This document shows, piece by piece, positions 8,840 through 16,673 of a stretch of 40,091 nucleotides of DNA; positions within the stretch are counted from its first letter, which is position 1; each line of letters starts with the position of its first letter. Origin of the DNA: Thermoleophilia bacterium (GTDB lineage: Bacteria > Actinomycetota > Thermoleophilia > Gaiellales > Gaiellaceae); the NCBI GenBank assembly GCA_025934995.1, contig JAICWC010000012.1:1-40091 (forward strand), in the 5' to 3' direction. Both the position numbers and the translations under genes were made by a program. Under the pieces are notes generated by a model. It was not told where the DNA came from, searched no databases, and saw only the letters and a list, made by a program, of their open reading frames with translations.

Positions 8840-9282
8840 ACCTCCCCTTCCCAGTAGTCGACGGCGTCCTCGCGCCTGAAGTAGAGGCGGTCCCAGGGCG
8901 GGCCGGCGCCCACCTTGTTGCTGTCCGGATACACCACGCTGCCCTGATTCCGCGTCGAGAACAACGCGACGCGAAACAGCGCGTTGCTGCGATTGAGGAG
9001 CGTATGCGCGCCCGCTTCGCCCTCGACGAAACCGACCACGTCGCCGGCGCGCAGCTCGCGTTCGCCCTCGGCGGTGCGCAGTGTCGGCGTCCCGGAGACG
9101 ACGATCAGCCACTCCTCGTTGTTCCAGTGGTAGTGGTAGGGCCAGAGCTGCTTGCCGGGCTCGACCTCGTAGAGCGTGCAGCCGATCAGCTCGCCGCCGA
9201 GCGCTTCGCGCACCGAGGTGCTCGAGTGCTCGAAGCCGCGCCGGTCGCCCGTCGGCGGCAGCTCGACGTCACGCAGGTTCAA
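8836..9282 (-). CDS. cupin domain-containing protein (first of two paralogs)
   Basis: 148-residue single-domain cupin. The metal-binding first motif is YHYHWNNEEWLIVVSG, with two His and a Glu, followed by GTPTLRTAEGE; the second motif is GEAGAHTLLNRS. The C-terminus has a VVYPDSNKVG block shared with the neighbouring cupin (VVYPDDDKIG). TTG start at 9282 lies inside the end of the upstream cupin gene (14-bp overlap), so the two are co-translated. Single cupins can be isomerases, dioxygenases or ligand sensors; no function is assigned. Confidence 0.85.
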   Translation of the reverse strand: MNLRDVELPPTGDRRGFEHSSTSVREALGGELIGCTLYEVEPGKQLWPYHYHWNNEEWLIVVSGTPTLRTAEGERELRAGDVVGFVEGEAGAHTLLNRSNALFRVALFSTRNQGSVVYPDSNKVGAGPPWDRLYFRREDAVDYWEGEV

Positions 9283-9667
9283 CCCAGCCCCTGACCGTCT
9301 CGACGTTCTCGTCCGTCCAGCCCGCGATGACGCCGATCTTGTCGTCGTCCGGGTAGACGACGAGCTCAGGATCCGACACGGTCGAGAACATGACGACGCG
9401 AACGGGAACGTCCGTGTCGTTGCGAAAGCCGTGCGCGCCGGCGGGGCCGCGCACGAACCACGCGCAGTCCCACGGCTGGAGGACGCGTTCGCCGTCGCCC
9501 GTGCGCAGCGTCGGCGTCCCCGCGACGACGACCGCGCACTCCTCCTCGCCCATCTGCCAGTGGTACGCCGAAGCCTCAGCCGGCGCGAGCTCGTAGAGCG
9601 TGCCGCCCCACCGCTTCGCCCCCATCGCGTCGGCGAAGCGGCGCGGCTCGTCGTCGAACAGATTCAG
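9269..9667 (-). CDS. cupin domain-containing protein (second paralog), probable CTG start
   Basis: 132-residue cupin paralog with SAYHWQMGEEECAVVVAG, GTPTLRTGDGE and GPAGAHGFRN, aligning along its length with the 8836-9282 cupin. No ATG, GTG or TTG is available in frame near the expected N-terminus; the first ATG, at 9625, would remove about 14 conserved residues. A CTG at 9667 overlaps the TGA stop of the enolase-superfamily gene as CTGA, has GGAG 7 nt upstream, and gives (M)NLFDDEP, matching the MNLRDVELP start of the paralog. It has only one His in the first motif where the paralog has two, so metal binding may differ. Confidence 0.78.
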   Translation of the reverse strand: MNLFDDEPRRFADAMGAKRWGGTLYELAPAEASAYHWQMGEEECAVVVAGTPTLRTGDGERVLQPWDCAWFVRGPAGAHGFRNDTDVPVRVVMFSTVSDPELVVYPDDDKIGVIAGWTDENVETVRGWVEPA

Positions 9668-10671
9668 AAGCCGGCTCCGCTCGGTGCCGGCAACGGGCTG
9701 CGCGTGAGGCCCGCACGCGCCGGCCCTTCGTTGTACTCGGAGGGAGCGACGTCGTTCGGGCCGTCCGGATAGAAGACGCTCGCGAGCTTCTGGATCTGCA
9801 GCCGCCCCGGGCCGAGCTCGAATTGGCCGCCGCCGTACATGCGGATTCCCCGCGACTCGCACTCCTCGATGCACTCGAGCAAGCGCTCGGTCGTACCGAA
9901 CCGCGACGGCTTGATGTTCAGCCAGCGCGCGTCGACAGGCAGCTGCGAGACGTCCTTCCACGAATGGATCGGCGCATCGAAGCTCAACCGGTCGTGCGCG
10001 CCGGCCAGCGCCTCGCCGCACTCGCCTTCGAGCGACGCATCCTCGAGCACCGCGTCCGGCAGCGCCGCCGCGACGCGCCGGTAGAGCGCAGGGTCGGGCT
10101 CGAGGTCGACGGATGTGCCGCGGTAGTACGCCTTGAAGTCGACGACGCGGACGCGATCGGTCGCGGCGAGCCTTTTCACGAGCGCGTCGTCCCAGCTCTC
10201 CTCTGCGTCGAGCTTGAACTCGAGATCCGGATCGAGGCGGCGGTACGGCTGGATGTCCGCGCGTGTCGACGCGACGAAGCGAACGGGCCGGTACTCGCGG
10301 CCGACGGCCTCGGCGAAGGACTTGCCCGCCTGCCGAAGCGCGAGGTCGAGCGCCGCGGATTCGAACGCCCAGCGGCGGTAGTCGTGCGACGCCTCCATCT
10401 CGGGCTCCGCGGCGAACAGCTCGAGCTCGTCGAGGCGACGCGAGTATTCGTGCAGCGACCACGTGCCGGCGAGCATCGGACGCGGGAAATCGTCATGGTC
10501 GGCCGCCGTGTACGTGACGTCCTCGCCATGCCCGGTCTCCCCGTCACCGGCGAGGACGACCGTCGTCGTCACACGCTTGAACTGCGGCGACACGTCGAGC
10601 TCGCGACGCTGCAACGAGTCGTCGTCGATGCGCACCTGCAGGTCGGCGAGCGCATTCCACAGCGACGGCAT
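9664..10671 (-). CDS. enolase-superfamily enzyme (mandelate racemase / muconate lactonizing / OSBS-like)
   Basis: 335 residues with an N-terminal capping domain and a C-terminal barrel. Barrel positions are recognisable: VVDFKAYYRG (Lys at the end of strand 2), VLEDASLEG, SFDAPIHSW and WLNIKPSRFGT, where NIKPSR resembles the catalytic Lys motif of the MLE/OSBS branch. These enzymes abstract an alpha proton of a carboxylate with Mg2+. The exact reaction (synthase, epimerase or racemase) cannot be read. ATG at 10671 has GGATGGAG just upstream. It heads an overlapping operon with the two cupins. The divergent GFA gene starts only 10 bp away. Confidence 0.8.
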   Translation of the reverse strand: MPSLWNALADLQVRIDDDSLQRRELDVSPQFKRVTTTVVLAGDGETGHGEDVTYTAADHDDFPRPMLAGTWSLHEYSRRLDELELFAAEPEMEASHDYRRWAFESAALDLALRQAGKSFAEAVGREYRPVRFVASTRADIQPYRRLDPDLEFKLDAEESWDDALVKRLAATDRVRVVDFKAYYRGTSVDLEPDPALYRRVAAALPDAVLEDASLEGECGEALAGAHDRLSFDAPIHSWKDVSQLPVDARWLNIKPSRFGTTERLLECIEECESRGIRMYGGGQFELGPGRLQIQKLASVFYPDGPNDVAPSEYNEGPARAGLTRSPLPAPSGAGF

Positions 10672-10681
10672 ACTCCATCCT

Positions 10682-11056
10682 ATGCGGGAGCGGACAGGTG
10701 GCTGTCTCTGCGGCGCCGTGCGCTATGCCGTTCGCGGCGAGCCGACACACGTCGGCTGCTGTCATTGCGCCGACTGCCGGAAGCGGTCGGGGAGCGCGTT
10801 CGCGATCTACGCTCACTGGCCGCTCGAGGCCGTCGACCTCGACGGCGAGCTCCGGGAGTACGACGGCGACCGATTCTGCGCGACGTGCGGCTCGCGCCTG
10901 GGATCGATCGAGGACGACACCGTCGAGATCAATCTCGGCACGCTCGACGATCCGCCGTTCGACCTCGTGCCACAGGCGGAGCTCTGGATCAAGCGGCGCG
11001 AGCCGTGGCTGCACCCCGTCGAGGGCGCGTCGCAGTATCGGGAGAACCGACATTGA
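10682..11056 (+). CDS. GFA family zinc protein (formaldehyde-activating enzyme / CENP-V fold)
   Basis: 124 residues with the Cys sets of the GFA fold: GGCLCGAVRY near the N-terminus, CCHCADCRKRSG, and RFCATCGSRLG. The family binds two zinc ions; the founding member was linked to S-hydroxymethylglutathione formation, but most members are uncharacterised. ATG at 10682, only 10 bp from the divergent enolase-superfamily start, with no Shine-Dalgarno sequence, so the transcript may be leaderless. Its stop overlaps the next gene (TTGA). Confidence 0.88.
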   Translation: MRERTGGCLCGAVRYAVRGEPTHVGCCHCADCRKRSGSAFAIYAHWPLEAVDLDGELREYDGDRFCATCGSRLGSIEDDTVEINLGTLDDPPFDLVPQAELWIKRREPWLHPVEGASQYRENRH

Positions 11057-11466
11057 TCGCCGCCCTGCCTGCCGCAGCGGCGTTCATCCCGGGTCGCACT
11101 CTCGCCGGCATCCGTCTCGGCGAGCCGGCGGCGCAGGTGCGCGCTCGACTCGGCCGCGATTACGGCATCTGCCGCGGCTGCGCAACGACGACGTGGTACT
11201 TCACCTACCGCCGCTTCGACGACCACGGCCTCGGCGTCGAGTTGACCGGCGGTCGCGTCTCTGCGGTGTACACCCTCTGGCAGCCGCGCGGCTGGCACAC
11301 CGCGACGCTGCGGCTCGGCGACCCGCAGGCCAAGATCGGCAGCGCGTTCACGGAGCAGTGCTCCGGCTACGACGCGCTCGTGAGCGGCACCTCGGTGTAC
11401 TACGTCCTCGGCGGCAACGTCTGGGGCTTCGGCTTGATCCCCAAGGGACGCTCGCCGTGCCGGTGA
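11053..11466 (+). CDS. small protein of unknown function with an imperfect LG repeat
   Basis: 137 residues, not recognised as a named family. The N-terminus is hydrophobic (LIAALPAAAAFIPG) and may be a short export signal. It has two similar segments, GIRLGEPAAQVRARLG and LRLGDPQAKIGSAF, reminiscent of the 'LG...V...LG' pattern in small periplasmic/exported proteins, plus a CRGC pair and two more Cys near the C-terminus. TTG start at 11053 overlaps the GFA stop (TTGA), and its own stop lies within the start of the dehydratase gene, so it belongs to the same operon. Confidence 0.68.
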   Translation: MIAALPAAAAFIPGRTLAGIRLGEPAAQVRARLGRDYGICRGCATTTWYFTYRRFDDHGLGVELTGGRVSAVYTLWQPRGWHTATLRLGDPQAKIGSAFTEQCSGYDALVSGTSVYYVLGGNVWGFGLIPKGRSPCR

Positions 11467-12398
11467 TCGAGCTCGCCGACGTCGCGCTCGCGCTCGAGCG
11501 CATCCGCGGCGTCGCGCACCGCACGCCGGTAGTCACGTCGCGCACACTCGGCGAGAACGTCTTCCTCAAGGCAGAGTGTTTCCAACGGACGGGCTCGTTC
11601 AAGTTCCGGGGCGCGTACAACAAGCTCGCGAGCCTGCCGGCCGGGCGAGACGTGATCGCCTACTCGTCCGGCAACCACGCACAGGCGGTCGCGCTCGCGG
11701 CGGGCCTGCGGGGCATCCGCGCGACGATCGTCATGCCCGAGGATGCGCCGGCAGCGAAGCTCGAGGCGACTCGCGGCTACGGCGCCGAGGTCGTCACGTA
11801 CGACCGCTGGACGGAGAGCCGCGAGGAGATCGGCGCCCGGCTCGCAGCCGAGCGCGACCTCAAGCTCGTGAAGCCGTACGACGACCCGTTGATCATGGCC
11901 GGGCAGGGCACGGTCGCGCTCGAGCTGCTCGCCGCGGTGCAGGAGCTCGACGCGCTCGTCGTCCCGGTCAGCGGCGGCGGGCTGATTGCCGGCTGCGCCA
12001 CCGTCGTCAAGGCGATGCTGCCGGGCGCACGCGTGATCGGCGTCGAGCCCGCGGCAGGCGACGACCATGCGCGCTCGCGCGCGGCCGGGGATCGCGTGCG
12101 CGTCGAGATCCCTCGCACGATCGCCGACGGCCTGGGCGCGCCCGAGCCGGGCGAGCTGACGTGGCAGGTGAACCGGGAGCTCGTCGACGATTTCGTCTCG
12201 GTCAGCGACGACGAGCTCGTCGAGGCGATGGCGTTCCTCTTCGACCGCGTGAAGATCGTCGTCGAGCCGAGCGGCGCCGCAGGGGTGGCGGCGCTCCTGC
12301 ACGGCCGGGTCCCCGGCCGCCGCGTCGCGGTCGTGCTCTCGGGCGGGAATGTCGGCGCTGCGCGTTTCGCCGAGCTAGTTGGTCAAGCCGCGGCGTAG
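11457..12398 (+). CDS. PLP-dependent threonine/serine dehydratase (or serine racemase)
   Basis: 313 residues of fold-type II PLP enzyme. K49 in TGSFKFRGAYNK is the Schiff-base lysine, SSGNHAQAVA binds the substrate carboxylate and SGGGLIAG is the phosphate-binding loop. There is no C-terminal ACT/regulatory domain, so this is not the biosynthetic allosteric IlvA form but a catabolic dehydratase or serine racemase. GTG at 11457 is chosen because AAGGGA lies 8 nt upstream; GTG at 11463 is the alternative. Overlaps the upstream gene and is convergent with TetR (24-bp overlap). Confidence 0.88.
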   Translation: MPVIELADVALALERIRGVAHRTPVVTSRTLGENVFLKAECFQRTGSFKFRGAYNKLASLPAGRDVIAYSSGNHAQAVALAAGLRGIRATIVMPEDAPAAKLEATRGYGAEVVTYDRWTESREEIGARLAAERDLKLVKPYDDPLIMAGQGTVALELLAAVQELDALVVPVSGGGLIAGCATVVKAMLPGARVIGVEPAAGDDHARSRAAGDRVRVEIPRTIADGLGAPEPGELTWQVNRELVDDFVSVSDDELVEAMAFLFDRVKIVVEPSGAAGVAALLHGRVPGRRVAVVLSGGNVGAARFAELVGQAAA

Positions 12399-12968
12399 CA
12401 CCTCGACGAGGTGCCGCTCGGCGGCTGCGACCTCGTCGGCGTCGCCGGGGATCCTCCCGAGCACCCAGCCGCTGATCAGCTCGTCGATGCCGCCGTAGAA
12501 GATCACTGCCGCCATCGACGCGTCGAGATCGTCGCGCAGGACACCCTGCGCCTGTCCGCGCTCGATGACGCGGCGGATCGCGCCGATCGGCCGGACGAGC
12601 TCGCCGACGTGCTCGCTGATCTCTTCGGTGCGCGCGATCTCGCGGACGACGACCCGCACGACATCCGGCTCGTTGAGCCAGCCTTCGAACATCGCCGCAG
12701 CGATCCCTCGCAGCTGCTCGATCGGATCGTCGCCGGCTTGCTCTGCTTCGTGGACGCGCTCGAGCAGCGTCGACCAGTGCTCGCGGAAGATCGTCTCGAG
12801 CACCTCGTCCTTCGACGAGAAGTAGTGGTACAGCAGCCCGTGCGCGACACCCGCTTCCTCGGCGATATCGCCGACACGCGATGTGTGGAAGCCCTTGCGC
12901 GCGAAGACGCGCGCCGCAGCATCGAGAATCGTGCGACGTTTCTCCTCCGCTGCGACGGCTCGCTCCAC
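12375..12968 (-). CDS. TetR family transcriptional regulator
   Basis: 197 residues. The N-terminal helix-turn-helix is typical: RRTILDAAARVFARKGF, then RVGDIAEEAGVAHGLLYHYF and SSKDEVLETIF. The C-terminal ligand domain ends MAAVIFYGGIDELISGWVLG, similar to regulators of acyl-CoA metabolism. GTG at 12968 or TTG at 12971 may start it; neither has a clear ribosome site. It is divergent from the CaiB/BaiF-type gene (36 bp apart), which is its most likely direct target. The TTGACTGACCAGTCAA palindrome at 1876 could also be a target (inference). Confidence 0.9.
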   Translation of the reverse strand: MERAVAAEEKRRTILDAAARVFARKGFHTSRVGDIAEEAGVAHGLLYHYFSSKDEVLETIFREHWSTLLERVHEAEQAGDDPIEQLRGIAAAMFEGWLNEPDVVRVVVREIARTEEISEHVGELVRPIGAIRRVIERGQAQGVLRDDLDASMAAVIFYGGIDELISGWVLGRIPGDADEVAAAERHLVEVLRRGLTN

Positions 12969-13004
12969 CAAGGCCGATGCAGGGTAGTGCTAGGTTCGCG
13001 CCGG

Positions 13005-14006
13005 ATGCAAGGGCCGCACCATGGCTCGCCGCAGGCGAGGCCGGTCTCAGGGCCGGGCGTCGGTGGCTTTGCCGCCGACGCTTTCAGCCCACTGGGCGGA
13101 ATGCTGGTCGTCGACCTGAGCCGCTATGTCCCGGGCGCATTCGCGAGCAGGGAATTGCTCCGGCTCGGCGCCCGGGTCGTGCGGGTCGAGCAGCCGGGCG
13201 GCGACCCGATGCGCGCGACCGCGCAGGCGTGGCACGACGAGCTGAACGCCGGGAAGGAATCGGTCGTCGCCGACCTCCCCGGCGATGCGCCGTTCGTTCG
13301 GGCGCTGCTCTCGCGCGCCGACGTCGTCCTCGAGTCGTTCCGTCCCGGCGTCGCCGACCGGCTCGGCGTCGGCCCGGACGACGCCCCTGAGCGCTGCGTC
13401 TACTGCTCGATCACCGGCTTCGGCCTCGGAGGACCGCACGACCAACGGGCCGGCCACGATCTGAACTACCTCGGCTGGGCCGGCGTGCTCGAGCGCACAG
13501 CCCCCGCGTTGCCGCCGGTGCAGTCTGCAGATCTCGCGGCAGGAGGGCTCGGCGCGGTCACGGAGATCCTCGCGGCGCTGCTCGCAGGCGGCGGTGCGCG
13601 CATCGTCGTCTCGATGACGCACCGTTCCTACCCCCTCGCGTCCGGCGCGCGCGTCTTGACGGACGGCTACGCGTGCTACGCCGTATACACCTGCGCGGAC
13701 GGCCGCATGCTGACCGTCGGCGCGCTCGAGCCGAAGTTCTTCGCGCGTCTCTGCGAGGTCCTCGGCGAGCCCGAGCTCGCGGCGCGGCAGTACGACGACG
13801 ATCAAGAGTCGCTCAAGGAGACGCTCGCAGCGGCATTCGCGACGCGTGACTTGGCAGACTGGCTCGCAGTGTTCGAAGGAGAAGACGTGTGCGTAGGGCC
13901 CGTAGCGACGCGCGCCGAAGCGGCCGAGTTCGAGCCGGCGCCGCTCGGCCCCGCGCCGGCGCTCGGCGCCCACACCGAGCTGTGGCGGCGGGAGCTCGCC
14001 GGTTGA
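13005..14006 (+). CDS. CaiB/BaiF family protein, alpha-methylacyl-CoA racemase-like
   Basis: 333 residues of the family III CoA-transferase fold. The core PLGGMLVVDLSRYVPGAF, RVEQPGGDPMR and VLESFRPGVADRLG is clear. RAGHDLNYLGWAGVL, SADLAAGG and TCADGRMLTVGALEPKFF match the racemase branch (His and Asp catalytic positions of bacterial MCR) rather than formyl-CoA transferase. It probably epimerises 2-methylacyl-CoA esters ahead of beta-oxidation. ATG at 13005 adds about 25 unconserved residues, so the real start may be closer to 13080. The TTGA overlap couples it to the lysyl-oxidase-type gene. Confidence 0.83.
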   Translation: MQGPHHGSPQARPVSGPGVGGFAADAFSPLGGMLVVDLSRYVPGAFASRELLRLGARVVRVEQPGGDPMRATAQAWHDELNAGKESVVADLPGDAPFVRALLSRADVVLESFRPGVADRLGVGPDDAPERCVYCSITGFGLGGPHDQRAGHDLNYLGWAGVLERTAPALPPVQSADLAAGGLGAVTEILAALLAGGGARIVVSMTHRSYPLASGARVLTDGYACYAVYTCADGRMLTVGALEPKFFARLCEVLGEPELAARQYDDDQESLKETLAAAFATRDLADWLAVFEGEDVCVGPVATRAEAAEFEPAPLGPAPALGAHTELWRRELAG

Positions 14007-15361
14007 TCCACGCAGAGCCGCATGCGGTGCGCATGCTGGTCGCGATCCACGACGGAATATCTGCAAACGGCAAACAGCTGATCGGCGACGCCGACGATGC
14101 CTCCTACTCCCCCGACGGCACGCTGATCGCGTTCGTGCGCGAGGGAGACCTCTGGCTCGCGAACTCGGACGGCAGCGGCCAACGCCGCCTCGTGCGCACG
14201 CCAAACGTCGCAGAGTGGAAGCCGAGCTGGCTCCCGGACGGACGTGCGATCGTCTACAGCGCCGACGTCGACGGCGCGAAGCAGGTCCGCGTCTTCAAGC
14301 TACCGGTCGGCCCGTCGCAGAAGCTGTACGACGGCAGCGGCGCGGCCGTTTCGGCGACCGGCAAGATCGCGTACGTCGCAAACGGCCACACGATCATGGT
14401 CGGAGCTCAACCCTTCGACACGACGCCGACGGCGTACGCGCAGATCGCGAACCTGTGGTGGTCGCCCGACGGGACGAGGCTCGTGTACAGCGCCGACGGG
14501 ACGATCGTCGTCGACGACGGGACGACGCAGACCCCGGGGCCGCCGGGGACGAACCCCGTCTGGTCACCCGACGGCACGCAGATCTTCTACAACGGTGTCG
14601 ATCTCGCCACGATCGGGAGCGCGTCGCTCCAGCCGGTCGGCCTCGGCCGTGCGGTCGACATGAGGGTCGTCCCCACCGGCGTGCCGAAGTTCCCCAACCT
14701 CGTGCAGCGGCCTCCGAGCGGCCTCGTCATCGAGCGCGCGCACAACGGCCGCTGGCTCCTCGGCTTCACGTCGATGGTCGACAACCGCGGCCCCGGCATC
14801 CTCGAGATCAAAGGAACGCGCAAGCCGGGCGCTCACGTGATGGACGTGCGGCAGTACGTCCAGCTCGCCGATGGAACGGTGCGCGTCGACCCGCCGTCCG
14901 GCGAGCTGCACTACGTCGTCGCGCCGCCCCACTATCACTGGCACATGATCGGCTTCGTGCACGCCGAGCTGCGCACGGCGGCCGACTTCGCGCTACGTGT
15001 GCGCGACCACAAGAGCGGTTTCTGCATGGCCGACCATTACGGCACGGCGATCGGCGTTCCGCACGGCCCGCCGCGCTTCCTCTCGAACTGCGGGCAGTTC
15101 CATCCGAGAGCGTCGGGGGTCACGGAGGGCGTGTCGGTCGGCTACACCGACCGTTACCCCGCCTTCTTCCACGGCCAGCAACTCGACATCACCGGGCTGA
15201 AGAACGGCCGGTACTGGCTCGTGCACCGCGCCAACGAGGACTTCCACCTGCGCGAGTCGCGCTACGACGACAACGCCGCGTCCGTTCTGATCCGGCTCGT
15301 CTGGCGCGACGGGACCCCGTCGGTGACGCCGCTGCGCGCGTGCAGCAAGGAACGCTGTTAG
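14003..15361 (+). CDS. TolB-like beta-propeller fused to a lysyl-oxidase domain
   Basis: 452 residues. The N-terminal part (about 20-215) has PD40/TolB blades with repeated SPDGT motifs (SYSPDGTLIAF, WWSPDGTRLVYS, VWSPDGTQIFYNG). The C-terminal part (about 275-450) is a lysyl oxidase domain: MDVRQYVQL, LHYVVAPPHYHWHMIGF with an H-x-H-x-H copper site (H310, H312, H314), VRDHKSGFCMADHYG and YPAFFHGQQLDITGLKNG with a Tyr that could form the quinone cofactor. Lysyl oxidases deaminate amine side chains oxidatively. The TTG start at 14003 gives no signal peptide, which is odd for such domains. Its stop directly abuts the stop of the convergent SPFH gene. Confidence 0.83.
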   Translation: MIHAEPHAVRMLVAIHDGISANGKQLIGDADDASYSPDGTLIAFVREGDLWLANSDGSGQRRLVRTPNVAEWKPSWLPDGRAIVYSADVDGAKQVRVFKLPVGPSQKLYDGSGAAVSATGKIAYVANGHTIMVGAQPFDTTPTAYAQIANLWWSPDGTRLVYSADGTIVVDDGTTQTPGPPGTNPVWSPDGTQIFYNGVDLATIGSASLQPVGLGRAVDMRVVPTGVPKFPNLVQRPPSGLVIERAHNGRWLLGFTSMVDNRGPGILEIKGTRKPGAHVMDVRQYVQLADGTVRVDPPSGELHYVVAPPHYHWHMIGFVHAELRTAADFALRVRDHKSGFCMADHYGTAIGVPHGPPRFLSNCGQFHPRASGVTEGVSVGYTDRYPAFFHGQQLDITGLKNGRYWLVHRANEDFHLRESRYDDNAASVLIRLVWRDGTPSVTPLRACSKERC

Positions 15362-16231
15362 CTAGCCGTCCTTGTCCTCTTTCGAGCCGATACGCCCGAG
15401 CGCGCGCTGGAACTCGGCCGGCACGATCCACACCTTGTTCGATTCGCCCGCCGCGATCTGCGGCAGTGCCTGCACGTACTGATACGCGAGCAGCTGCGGG
15501 TCGGGATTGCCGTCGTGGATCGCCTGGAACACGGTCCCGATCGCCTTGGCCTGGCCCTCGGCCTCCAGGATCGTCGCCTCGCGCTGCCCCTGTGCGCGCA
15601 GGACGGCCGCCTGCTTCTCGCCCTCCGCCGTGAGGATCGCCGCCTGCTTCTGGCCTTCTGCCTGGAGGATCGCGGCCCGCTTTTCGCGGTCGGCGCGCAT
15701 CTGCTTCTCCATCGTCTCCTTGATCGACGCAGGCGGGTCGATCGCCTTCAGCTCGACGCGGTTGACGCGGATCCCCCACTTCCCCGTGGCCTCGTCGAGC
15801 ACGCCGCGCAGCTGGTTGTTGATCTCGTCGCGTGACGTCAGCGTCTTCTCGAGCGCCATGCCGCCGATCACGTTGCGCAGCGTCGTCACCGTCAGCTGCT
15901 CGATCGCCTGGATGTAGTTCGCTATCTCGTACGAGGCCGACTTCGCATCCGTCACCTGGAAGTAGATGACCGAGTCGATGTTGACGACGAGGTTGTCCTC
16001 GGTGATCACGGGCTGCGGCGGGAACGACACCACCTGCTCCCGCAGGTCGATCAACGGCCGCAGGCGGTCGATGAACGGCACGACGAGCGCCATGCCCGGC
16101 GACAGCGTCCGGTGGTAGCGGCCGAGACGTTCGACGACGCGTGCGCGCGCCTGCGGGACGATGCGAATCGAGCGCGCGAGCGTCGAGACGACGAAGACCG
16201 CGACGACGAGGATGACGATCAGTGCGACCAC
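15362..16231 (-). CDS. SPFH/stomatin-like membrane protein (QmcA/HflK-C-like)
   Basis: 289 residues. One N-terminal transmembrane segment (VVALIVILVVAVFVVSTLA), then the SPFH domain (RARVVERLGRYHRTLSPGMA, DNLVVNIDSVIYFQVTD, LEKTLTSRDEINNQL) and a coiled coil with repeated QAEGQKQAAILTAEGEKQAA units, ending in a hydrophobic LLAYQYVQALPQIA. Such proteins oligomerise into membrane scaffolds. GTG at 16231 is selected by a strong AAGGAG 6 nt upstream, which itself overlaps the NfeD stop. Together with the upstream NfeD gene it forms the usual NfeD-SPFH pair. Confidence 0.93.
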   Translation of the reverse strand: MVALIVILVVAVFVVSTLARSIRIVPQARARVVERLGRYHRTLSPGMALVVPFIDRLRPLIDLREQVVSFPPQPVITEDNLVVNIDSVIYFQVTDAKSASYEIANYIQAIEQLTVTTLRNVIGGMALEKTLTSRDEINNQLRGVLDEATGKWGIRVNRVELKAIDPPASIKETMEKQMRADREKRAAILQAEGQKQAAILTAEGEKQAAVLRAQGQREATILEAEGQAKAIGTVFQAIHDGNPDPQLLAYQYVQALPQIAAGESNKVWIVPAEFQRALGRIGSKEDKDG

Positions 16232-16241
16232 AGCTGCTCCT

Positions 16242-16670
16242 TCATTCGTAGACGAGCGCCGTTGCGCCCTGGATCTCCGCAACCTCGACATGCGCGCCCG
16301 GCTCGAAAACCTGTTCGGGCACGTATGCGCGCGCGGACCACTCCTCGCCGCCGAGCCGAATGCGACCGCCGTTTTCGTCGACGCGCTGCACGACGATCGC
16401 GCGCGCTCCGACGAGAGCGGCCGTGCCTGTCCTGAGCGAAGGCGGCATGTGCAGGTGGGCGCGCGCGAGCGGCCGGAGAACAGCGAGCGACGCGAGGGAC
16501 GCGACGGCGAAGACGATCACCTGGATGGCGATCCCCGCACCGATCGCGGCGACGATCGCAGAGGCGACGCCGGCGACCGCAAGCGGGCCGAGGAAGAACA
16601 AGCCGGGGGTGAATATCTCGCCCACTGCCAGACCTATTGCGACGATCGCCCAGGCGATCCACGCTCCCAT
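16242..16670 (-). CDS. NfeD family membrane protein
   Basis: 142 residues. Two or three transmembrane helices (about 5-65, AIVAIGLAVGEIFTPGLFFLG and onward) precede a soluble OB-fold domain (LVGARAIVVQRVDENGGRIRL ... PGAHVEVAEIQGATALVYE). NfeD proteins partner with SPFH/stomatin proteins in membrane quality control. ATG at 16670; its stop is 10 bp before the SPFH start, and the HAD gene stop is 3 bp upstream of its ATG, so all three are one transcript. Confidence 0.92.
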   Translation of the reverse strand: MGAWIAWAIVAIGLAVGEIFTPGLFFLGPLAVAGVASAIVAAIGAGIAIQVIVFAVASLASLAVLRPLARAHLHMPPSLRTGTAALVGARAIVVQRVDENGGRIRLGGEEWSARAYVPEQVFEPGAHVEVAEIQGATALVYE

Positions 16671-16673
16671 ACG

